Assembly: GCA_000934455.1 (NCBI GenBank)
Contig: KN894185.1
Coordinates: forward strand, 1 to 28,109
Direction of reading: 5' to 3'
Source: Apostichopus parvimensis
Taxonomy: Eukaryota; Echinodermata; Holothuroidea; Aspidochirotida; Stichopodidae
Length of the DNA stretch: 28,109 bases
The notes beneath the pieces are model-generated. The model ran no database searches. It saw only the letters and a program-made list of their open reading frames with translations, and had not been told where the DNA came from. Position numbers and translations under genes: made by a program. This document shows, piece by piece, positions 1-8,130 of the stretch; position 1 is the first letter of the stretch, and the number at the start of each line of letters is the position of its first letter.

Positions 1-928
1 TTTAATCCACCGCTTTTATAGTAATGTGTTTAATCCGATATGACCTAGTTAACTAATCGTTGTCCAATGCTAATAAAGGATTCGCAAAGGAGAATCAATT
101 ACAATAAAGAATGCCCTTACCAAAACGTAATGAATTTCAATAAATATCTGGTTAATGTATATTTCAAGATTTTACAATATTTTTTAGTCATGGGTCATTA
201 TAAGGTGGTTATTAAATGGTCATTGTGAACGAGTTCTCATAGTAACTCGTAGCTCTCTTCATCTCGTGACTGATAACTTGAAGTTATGATGTTTTATTGT
301 TAGAGAGAAATGCACCTTTAAAATACATTTGTACACTAGGTAAACAAATAGCTCATCCGAAGACTTCAAGTTAATGGGAAATTTCCAGACACTACATCAA
401 TTCATCAAACTTGTGTGATGTAAAGTGAATAAGTGATGAGTCATTCAGTCAATATAATGATTAACCTCTACACTGGATTTTTTCTGTTCTGATTTATTGT
501 TTAACCTAATATTGAAATGTTATTCTAATATTGACCCAAGTTGCAAACCTTCCCAGTACATTTAAAGAAAACCATATACTTGTAGGTAAAAACAAAATTT
601 AGCCTAAAACATGAAATATAAATAGAAGACGATAAGTAAGTCACAATGTCTTGATGAAACAACACTTCACTATTATATCTAGGCAACAAGGAAAACTCTG
701 AAAAATCTTAAACTAAACCCCCCCTTCCAAATCATATAACAAAACCCTGACTATTAAAGTGTAACAAACAACATGTAATTGTGCACTTTCTGATGAACAT
801 GAATTGATAGAATGGAGGATAAAAAATGATAAATTAAGATGTAGCGGCCCCTGTACAGTGGAATCGAATGAGATAGTGAAATGTTTGTATGGAAATGAGT
901 TTGGGATCTCGGATAATTTTCTTAGCAT
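1..928. repeat. Left arm of duplicated block, copy A
   Basis: This stretch is repeated in the same orientation at about 17,590-18,615. Shared anchors in matching order include the 'aatccgatatga' start region, 'gaaatgcaccttt' near 308 and 17,939, 'caattcatcaaactt' near 399 and 18,030, and 'acaatgtcttgat' near 643 and 18,331. By eye roughly four in five bases agree, with many small indels, so the duplication is old. Homology seems to run off the left edge of the window. The block has no convincing coding sequence. It is more likely duplicated host intergenic DNA than a transposon, because it ends in no recognisable terminal structure. Confidence 0.85.
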
Positions 929-932
929 TGAA

Positions 933-955
933 GGTGTTACATTTATTGTAACACC
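933..955. repeat. Perfect 8-bp inverted repeat (hairpin)
   Basis: GGTGTTAC and GTAACACC are exact reverse complements separated by the 7-base loop ATTTATT. The hairpin lies only 3 bases inside the left edge of the segment unique to copy A, so it may mark the end of an inserted element. No matching hairpin is seen at the right edge. Confidence 0.7.
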
Positions 956-1123
956 AAACTATTCAACATCCAGTTAGCAACATCAGCGCGGCCTCACGGT
1001 CTTATTTTCTCTCATCAATGATCTCATACTGCAGCTACAGCTACAGCCGGTGGACAATATACGTTGGGAACTTTAACTCGCGAGGTTTAGGTTTGTGTTC
1101 TAACATTTTTAGAATGGTACCAG

Positions 1124-1154
1124 TTTTTTTTTTTTTTTTTTTTGGGGGGGGGGG
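1124..1154. repeat. Poly-T / poly-G tract
   Basis: Twenty T residues are followed directly by eleven G residues. Such junctions are prone to slippage and sequencing error, so the true lengths are uncertain. Confidence 0.85.
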
Positions 1155-1304
1155 TTCCATGTGAACTACTTCCATAATTGTATTACAATACATACATACA
1201 GTATACATGCTTTACCAATCGCAGTCCCTAACGATATAAGAAGTGGTTCTACAAGTCTTGATAACAGCATTCAACACCTCATCAAAATTCCCCTATTGCA
1301 CAGA

Positions 1305-2344
1305 AGGAGAAATAACCCTGGGATTTTGCAGGAATCTCATAGCAGAAACTGATATTCGTACATCCTCTGTGAAATCATTGGTCAAAGCTACCTTTCCTCG
1401 AATTTTGAAGAATTTTCTAAATACTTGTTCACACTTACTGTATTGGCGGCCATTTTGTTGAGTTACGTACCGAGGGTGCTTCAAGCACTACGTCAGCGAG
1501 ACACATCATAAGTTAAACAATTCCCTTTCCTGCATATAAATTTTACACTTGCTCTGCAAAAGTATCAAGCATTTGTAAGTGTTAACAGGGAGAGGGAAGA
1601 AAGGATCGGTGACGGGAAAACGATATCATGTTATTCCTGACGGAAAAAGTTTCCAGAGAAAAGAGAACGTACAGATGGCACAAAAGCTCCTCCGTCGCAG
1701 AACTGTTACTAGTGATGGCATCACGAGCATCAGAGTAGCTGCCAGTGTCAGCCACGGATACGGTCTGTTTTAGCAAGCTATAGGCATCGTCATCTACGTT
1801 CCGTGTATTCAAGCTCGAATTTATAGCAGTCAATTCCAAATGAATACAGTTTTAATCCTGAGTTCGGAAAGTGCTTCGGAATACAAATTTCACTTAATGT
1901 TGCCTTGGATTTTGTGAACGGTGCATAGGATATGTTTAGTTGTATGTCAATGTTGTGTCATTATAGCCGTCGTAAAAGCCTCGATAATTAAAAATAAACA
2001 CAAATTTACACTCGAAAATCATTTTTCTAGTGTTAAAACCTTTTAGAATGTATTATAAATGTAAACATACATTTATATAACACAATATATTTCTTTACTT
2101 TTACTTGTGTAATTTTAGTTATTGTTAAAATGAGCAACACGTTTTGGGTTAAAATGCGATATGTGGCTTGATTACGGCACGAAAAGTCGGAATTCAAACA
2201 AAAATGGCGAATGCCATGGGTGACAAGTAATTCGAGCTAGAAAGTTGAAGGAAACGTTTTCATGTCATCTTGTTGCTTCTGTCGAAAAGAGATTACTGCA
2301 AAACTATATTCTCTAAGAAAAAAATGCTAGGCTTCATTTCTATT
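1305..2344. mobile_element. Decayed TTAA-class DNA transposon with P2X7-like ORF, copy 1
   Basis: The left edge reads AGGAGAAATAA followed by CCCTGGGATTTTGCAG, close to the left TIR of the better-kept copy at 21,698. The right edge (2,326-2,344) reads GCTAGGCTTCATTTCTATT, a worn version of that copy's right TIR. Interior similarity is clear in the CGGCCATTTTG and GAGGGTGCTTCAAG segments near 1,447-1,485, which match 21,838-21,875. The flanking tetranucleotides are no longer a clean TTAA pair, so the copy is older. It sits inside the segment unique to duplicated block A. The minus strand carries a degraded version of the same P2X7-like ORF. No transposase is seen, so it would be non-autonomous. 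Confidence 0.55.
1582..1839 (-). pseudogene. Degraded P2X7-ballast-like ORF
   Basis: This 85-codon minus-strand ORF occupies the same place in transposon copy 1 as the P2X7-like ORF does in copy 2 (22,002-22,300). Shared features are a Ser/Thr/Asp-rich stretch, then SATEE (SATHCEE in copy 2), then a Cys and an LETF segment where copy 2 has LESE. Most of the paired cysteines expected of the P2X7 cytoplasmic domain are gone from this frame, so it is a relic. Taken alone it would not be recognisable; the call rests on position and on similarity to copy 2. Confidence 0.35.
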
Positions 2345-3132
2345 TTATTTTTCTTTGCAATACCTATAACTTTGAAAATCAGTTCTGAGAATCGTAAAAT
2401 TTTAATTCATAGCGGGAATACACTCTCACTTGATTGGATAACAGATTGGTGTTGCGTTGCACAATTCCTAACATAACATAAATTATGGTAAAGCCACACA
2501 CACGTCATGACCCTTTCCAGCGCGCTTGGTCTACATTGACCTAAATGAACGGGGCATAAAAGGTCATGCATTTGTCACAACATGTACAGACCGTAACAAG
2601 TAGAGACGTTAGAAAAGGTAGAATATACACATGAAACGAAAACAACCATGACACAGTGTCAACAACATGAAAGTTCAAAGTTCAGGATGAAACTTTACAT
2701 CGCATTAATTATTCAGGTCTTTACATGGTAAGAACGGTACTTGAATAGGACACTCTCTTATGTTGACCAGGAAATACTGTCTGTGGACAGTATATACAAT
2801 GTTGAGAATAGTGTTATGTTACTGAACGCCGGGGAATTGTTATCTAACTGCATACTAATCTGACATGCTTATCCAACATGCATACGTACATGACAACTTT
2901 GTTTAATAATAGGATAAATAAATTGGTGTCTCTCTTGTGCGATATAGCTATGCTAGTAAATAAACGCTGGTGTAGATCTTTGCAGTTGATAATGTTAGTT
3001 CATTTACAGATACTCTAAAATGTAAATACGAACTGTGTGAAGTATAGACCTATGGACTACACAACAACTATGTTACCAGCAAAATAATCTTAGGGAATGT
3101 TTTTATTCTAAATTGCATATATTATTGGCCAT

Positions 3133-4097
3133 GCATTATCTTCTCACGTTATCTTTTCCTTTAGAATAAATCAATGTTTCTTTAATCTCGTAGAAAGTGG
3201 GAAAGCTTCCTCGAAAGATTTGGATTTCTTCGTTCCAAGAAATCAATGTTGCCACAAATTCAACCGACCGTTTCATTATACACAGTAAACGTGTGTTGTA
3301 CAGCCATGTCCCTACAAACCCCCAGGAGAAACAAGGTGCTTCACAGCTAAGCTTATTTTTCAAATCATTTGGATTAGACAGTTTTACGGAAGCGAAGGCT
3401 TAATGTTATCAGATCTATGTTGTAGGAGCTGAGTAATGTTTAGGACGTTTTAACATGTAGGTCAAGATTAATTCATAGGGTATTTGTACAGTTGTTTTCA
3501 TAACAAGAACACCCTAACCATCCCAATTCTTTGGCATAAATATACTATAAGTCATATGTATTATTATGAAACATTGTTCCTTTGAGTAACGTTTCGTTAT
3601 TCAGCTGTTGTACTACGATCAAAGGAGCACTTTCGATATTCATTTGTTGTACTACTGATGGCATGATTGTGCTATTCCTACATGGCATCACGGAGGAAAT
3701 ACTGTGTTATTAATCCCTAGTACAACTGATGGAAGCGTGCATTATCAATTGTTTCTGCTAAGGAGCGCATGCGTTATTATGTCCAGTACAATCATACATA
3801 TGTTACTAGGTTCTAGAGGTCCATAGTAAGTATAAATACATTGGAATATCCCGGTATTGCTCCCATTCAGTCTGTCATTCATCTGCACCTAGTATACGAT
3901 TAATGGACAACGGAAAACTGACTCGGGAATCAAAATCAATGATAGAGTAAATAAACCGATGGCTAGAACGGAATATGAACCAGTGAACCATGTTGGTAGA
4001 GCTCTGGGCTTGTAACTCAGATAACTACAATACTCCTCTCTTCCCTGTCTTCCGTGCATATGTACTTAATTGAGTTTGAGATTATTTCCACAGCAAA
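3133..4097. repeat. Right arm of duplicated block, copy A
   Basis: This arm matches about 18,617-19,598. Anchors are 'tgtttctttaatctcgtag' at 3,175 and 18,650, 'cagccatgtccctac' at 3,301 and 18,770, 'atccctagtacaactg' at 3,713 and 19,181, and 'gagtttgagattatttccac' at 4,073 and about 19,577. Similarity stops shortly after the last anchor. Short ORFs on both strands here are not conserved as proteins between the two copies, so I do not call genes. Confidence 0.85.
3981..4050 (+). pseudogene. tRNA-Thr-like relic, copy A
   Basis: The D-arm-like TTGGTAGAGC is followed by a five-pair anticodon arm: CTGGG and CTCAG around loop CTTGTAA, with anticodon TGT (Thr). The T-arm with GTTCGA is not preserved and no acceptor stem closes. 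It is a tRNA pseudogene or the head of a worn tRNA-derived SINE. The same relic lies in copy B (19,492-19,553), so it predates the block duplication. Confidence 0.55.
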
Positions 4098-5254
4098 AAA
4101 CAAAGAAATCAGAATGGCTCGTGAGATATTAACATTGACAAAATGTTTGTCATCAATTTAAAATACACTCATTAGAAAATGTTGAGTCTTTTGAAATGAC
4201 CTCTGATTAAAGTGTGCAGTATTAAAGGGACAATTCTGAAAATAAATTATGCACATCTCTGAAATCAGTTAGGGTAAAATTGGACATTCTTGAAATTCAC
4301 AAATAGAAAATGAATCATAATGAGCATAATTGATGTTGTGATACCGACAATGAACGATTGTTCTTTTGCATTTATGTTTTATTTCAAGTTAATTATTACT
4401 TAATTTGTTGCGGTTACACATTTTTCTTAAAGATTTGTTACTCGGAATACTTAACCCACGTTCGTACTTCAAAACTGTCCTTTTGTAGACAAGACAAGAT
4501 AAAGAAGCCAGCCTCATCTCCCTAGGCTTTTCCCAACAACACATACTTATATTTACAATGGCTCCGCGTCCATGCCAAAGTATACGCTTGGTTAATCAGA
4601 AATGTAAACAGTGCAACATTACATACTGTTTCAGTTGTTGACCAAAGGTCTATGACCTTGCCAGTGAAGATAAATACAGCTCGGCACTCAGGGACCAGGG
4701 CCACAGCGTCCTACGTATTACGATGATTAAATGTACTACAGGATACCTGTCAAGAACCCCGTCGAATAAATGCATAATCACAAACTTTACGGTTAACTTT
4801 GTATGTTTGTGACGGCAATCGTTGAAATCATATAGGTATTTATTATTTTTCTTGCGATTTATAACAAAAATTATGCGATCTACCAAAGGTCCTTTGCGAT
4901 TCAAAGTTTGGGCCGCAAATCAGAAGTTGCGGAAATTACGACTAGATTATGTCCATTACATCACCAACAAACGAATATTATTGAAGTAGTATATTATTTA
5001 ATTTATGATGATGATTTGGCTTGCTTTCTTAAACGCTCTTTGTCAATGGACAACACTATTGAGGAGGTCAAGAATAAAAGGTGCCTTGAGAAACCATGCT
5101 AGAAGAGGAGAAGATTGGAGTAGAAACACATGAGATAAACTAAAACAAGGAGATGACCAGAAGGTTTCAGTTCTTGGTGAGGAAAAACAGAGAGGAACCT
5201 TAGCCTTTGTGATCACCATAACAATGTTTGTGAAGCTGTGTCCCATTTATAAAC
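4098..5254. other. No gene recognised
   Basis: The sequence is AT-rich with only short ORFs (60-84 codons) on both strands. None shows a domain, signal peptide or repeated structure that I recognise. No repeat shared with the rest of the window was found by eye. Confidence 0.6.
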
Positions 5255-5659
5255 ATGTCTGCATCATTCATGATCAATATTAATAAAACTATAATAGATT
5301 ACCACATAATTTCTTATTTGTGCATATATCCTTTGCAGATATATTATTTCCTTCAAATGTTCAGAGAGGGCAATTGCTGGGTTGATGCTTGCAGAGGAAG
5401 CCGTGTAAAAGTGAAAGATAAGCTTCCACTGCTGATGCAGGAAAGGTTGTTATTCACAACATCAGGATGGCATAGAATGGAATATTATAAAATAAAATTG
5501 GAAAAATTATACCTGTTTACGAAGGACTGGCAACTGAACGACTCATTGGTCAATGCATTTATCAAACGATACTATGACATGGCCCTACCTATTGTAGATG
5601 ACGAATATTTGGCATTTCAAATTGTCAGAATCATATTTAAAAAGGAGTGTACGTGGTAA
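5255..5659 (+). CDS. Unrecognised 134-residue ORF, possibly a terminal exon
   Basis: The ORF runs from ATG at 5,255 to TAA. A splice-acceptor-like tract ending in CTTTGCAG lies at 5,332-5,339, so the coding part may begin at about 5,340 rather than at the ATG. The residues after that point look protein-like: a charged, aromatic-rich stretch (GWHRMEYYKIKLEKLYLFTK) followed by a helix-like C-terminal part with KRYYDMALP and EYLAFQIVRIIF. The residues before it (MSASFMININKTIIDYH) look random. I recognise no family. It lies 130 bp upstream of the Polinton ATPase remnant on the same strand, so it may belong to that element or be an unrelated host exon. Length and composition favour real or recently real coding sequence. 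Confidence 0.35.
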   Translation: MSASFMININKTIIDYHIISYLCIYPLQIYYFLQMFREGNCWVDACRGSRVKVKDKLPLLMQERLLFTTSGWHRMEYYKIKLEKLYLFTKDWQLNDSLVNAFIKRYYDMALPIVDDEYLAFQIVRIIFKKECTW

Positions 5660-5788
5660 TCAAGATTCAATTATGCGTAGGCTAATGACGATAACGCTCA
5701 TGAGACGACTGTGCACCGTTTTGGTAGTCATGACATGTTTTTCTCTTTATATTTAGTGTGACATTTGAAAACGGGTTCATTTCTCTAA

Positions 5789-6390
5789 ATGCATTCGACG
5801 AAATTACAACATTCCTTTACGTGCGTCATTTCAGGGCCTACTGGTTGTAGTAAAACGCAGTTTGTAAAGAAACTTTCGATGCAAGATGTCATTGATGGAA
5901 CGCCTGAGAGGATATGGTATTGCTATGGGGAATACCAGCCATCTTTTATGGAGCTGTCTGCTGCCCTCTCTAACATCCGTTTTGTTGAAGGTCTCCCGTC
6001 GGACTTGGAGACATAACTTTACCCATCTTACAAAACTTTGATGGTTTTAGACGATATTATGACGTCACATGGGAACGTTTAACGCATAAATGATTTGTTC
6101 TCCAAAGGATCACATCACAGAAACATTTCCGTTATTTTTTACAACATTTCTTTTACGGGGAAACAGAAACGCGTAATATCACACTGAATGCACTTCATAT
6201 CGTGTTACTTAAAAACCCGAAAGACAAAACCCAAGCCTCAAATTTGGCTAAACAGATGTATCCAGGTCAATTCAGATTTATGCAAGAAGCGTTTGCAGAT
6301 GCTACCTAGAAACCATACGGATTCCTTTTCATCGAATTAAAGCCTTACACGCCCGAGGATTTTCGTCTTTGTACAAACATTTTTCAACAT
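5789..6390 (+). pseudogene. Polinton-type genome-packaging ATPase remnant
   Basis: In its family this is a P-loop ATPase of the FtsK/HerA type that pumps the genome into a preformed capsid. The first 75 codons contain a Walker A loop, GPTGCSKT, about 17 residues from the start, preceded by the family's usual HSFTCVIS strand. A Walker B-like strand, LMVLDDIM, lies near 6,040. Family-like segments follow to about 6,390, including a GSHHRN motif just after Walker B. The start at 5,789 fits the short N-terminus normally seen before Walker A. The gene is broken in several places. The core-protein-X-like gene follows directly on the same strand, an arrangement seen in adintovirus-like elements. Confidence 0.75.
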
Positions 6391-6491
6391 GAGACGCAGT
6401 ATGAATACGTACCCAAATGATCGAAGAAAAAAAACTGATAAAACATTGACACACAGATCTAAGGCCTTCATTTTTTAACTGAAACGCAGAC

Positions 6492-6765
6492 ATGGCACCG
6501 CCATCACGTCGCTTGAGAAACCTTGCCCGGGAAATTGTTTTGTTATCAAAATGTTCCCCCAAACACCGCAAAGCTTTCCTACTACGCGCGGACCCCGAGT
6601 TTATTACAAGTTTATGTGAATGCGGCGCCAATGCTGTAAAAGGAAATGTACCATTATATTGAGTCCAGAAGTCCAAATTGTCGCTGTACAACAATCATCT
6701 TAGGGAACATTCCAACAAACGCCTATCCAATAAAAACCGCAAGGATATACTAATATAGAGGGGAG
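6492..6765 (+). pseudogene. Core protein X-like gene remnant
   Basis: The first part has the profile of the small basic protein that follows the ATPase in many Polinton/adintovirus elements and is compared with adenovirus core protein X. It has an N-terminal basic helix (MAPPSRRLRN), then ITSLCECGANAVKGNVPL, where the family usually shows an 'ECALNVLKGNV'-type core. A Lys/Arg-rich tail and a GGF-type segment follow near 6,755. The assignment rests on that pattern and on position. The gene is not whole (a few breaks). A minus-strand ORF at 6,329-6,694 is its shadow. Confidence 0.6.
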
Positions 6766-6859
6766 GCTTTTTGAGTTTGATCTTATCACCTATCATTCAA
6801 TCTTTGGGAGGCATGTTACTATGTGCTTTGACGCATCGATAAAATATCATGCAATATAC

Positions 6860-7493
6860 CAGTAAAATGGTTCTGATGCCTCAGGATGTGTGGCTCAGAG
6901 GTTAACCCAACCAATCAAGATAAACCACCATCCATACTAAACCAATTGGATGAAGCCATGAAAAACACTCAAGATAGGAAGGACCTAACCCTGTACGAAA
7001 AAGTGGACTTGTACCATCAGTTTCTACGACGCTATTTGGACGCAGAAAAAAAAAACAGCTGGGGAACCTATCGCGCTGCGTGTTATGAGCGATACGACGA
7101 CGATGGATCAGTCTCAAAGTCAAATTTCTACCCCCAATAACAAGAATCAATCTTCCAAGGAGGAACCAAATTATGAATTAATCAAACATTTTCCAAAATC
7201 TTTTAAAACAAGGCTAAACTTTTGTTAGACCGTATTCATCATCAGCGTTTATCAGATCATGAACCTACTATCGATTGGAATTTAAAAGGGGAGTTAATCT
7301 ATGAGGGTAATCCAGTAGTCGGTTCTAACACCACCGACTTAATCATCGATCTGTTACAATCACGTAAAGATTTTAATCATATTGGGTGGCAACAGTTTAT
7401 GCGAGGTTTAATGTGAATAATAATATAATGACAATGACGATGACGATGACGATGACGACGACGACGATGACGATGACGATGACGATGATAATG

Positions 7494-7530
<37 letters not shown>

Positions 7531-7960
7531 AATAGTACTTATATAGCGAATTCATCAGCAACGCTGCTCGAATCGCTTTACAGGAATTGAAACAATTAAT
7601 ACACAGTAAACATTTAAAATACAGGAAACATTCAAAAGCAAATAGTACAAAATATCGCCTAAAAGGTATATACCATAAAACCTATAAAAGGATAGAAAAA
7701 TACATTAAAGCTATGGTTATACAAAAAATACTTTACAGTTCAAAAATCAAAGGCAATTCTAATATAATATGTTTTCAGCGATGTTTTAATACTGACAAGG
7801 CTTGCGCAGGTACGTATTGAATTCGGCAAGGCATTCCGTAGCTTGGGCGCACATACTGAAATGACGATGACGATCAATTTTCCCGAAGCCTATGTTGGAA
7901 ATGTAAAAAGACAGCAATATATGCACCAATTGAAGGATCGACGATTATCACGAAACACGA
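6860..7960 (+). pseudogene. Conserved Polinton/adintovirus gene of unknown role, remnant
   Basis: Three stretches match a gene commonly found next to core protein X in these elements. The first is an N-terminal helix region with LNQLDEAMKN and EKVDLYHQFLRRYL (6,886-7,140). The second is a conserved block with IDWNLKGELIYEGNPVVGSN and GWQQFMRGL (7,222-7,416). The third is a short C-terminal-like piece near 7,876-7,965. Its role is not established to my knowledge; a virion or core-associated role is an inference from gene order. The gene is broken in several places and is interrupted by the repeat at 7,427-7,874. Confidence 0.6.
7427..7874. repeat. Microsatellite-headed interspersed repeat inserted in the Polinton gene
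   Basis: The left part is a (GATGAC)n tract passing into (GATAAT)n and then (AAT)n, to about 7,530. A unique-looking body follows, starting TACTTATATAGCGAATTCAT and running to about 7,860. The right edge is ATGACGATGACGAT (7,861-7,874), the same word that opens the left microsatellite, so the body is bracketed by direct repeats. Its first ~60 bp occur inverted at 18,236-18,292. Both flanks belong to the same Polinton gene, so it inserted after the Polinton did. A plus-strand ORF at 7,587-7,820 is lysine-rich and repetitive, and I do not consider it a gene. Confidence 0.75.
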
Positions 7961-8130
7961 AATATTAGGGGTGTGTGGGGGTCAATGCCTCTCCTTTTTT
8001 TCTTTCATTTATATCAATATATGTTTTCTTCTATTGAAGTTCATTTTACAAATAATTTTGTTAAGTAATACATTCTCAAAATTTCCCTCCGTCCCATATA
8101 TCCCTCTCACCCGACTGATGACATTACGTC

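Larger units (their letters stand above)
930..3132. other. 2.2-kb segment present in copy A, absent from copy B
   Basis: Alignment of the two duplicated blocks breaks after about 928 and resumes at about 3,133, while copy B runs straight through near 18,605-18,620. The 5-bp word GCATT lies at both edges (925-929 and 3,133-3,137), and copy B has GCAT at the junction. This could be a short target-site duplication, but it could also be chance. I see no long terminal or inverted repeats at the ends. The segment contains a hairpin (933-955), a poly-T/poly-G tract (1,124-1,154) and a decayed TTAA-class transposon (1,305-2,344). Positions 2,345-3,132 hold nothing I recognise. It could equally be ancestral DNA deleted from copy B. 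Confidence 0.6.

Noticed and set aside
3136-3403. Overlapping ORFs on both strands of duplicated block A
   Set aside because: The matching part of copy B does not keep either frame, so there is no sign of selection on a protein.
3981-4050. Functional tRNA-Thr gene
   Set aside because: Only the D-arm-like and anticodon-arm-like parts are present. There is no T-arm or acceptor stem.
6329-6694. 121-codon minus-strand ORF
   Set aside because: It lies opposite the ATPase end and core-protein-X-like remnant, and its sequence is the antisense of recognised plus-strand family motifs.
7587-7820. 77-codon lysine-rich ORF
   Set aside because: It lies wholly inside the inserted interspersed repeat and reflects A-rich DNA.
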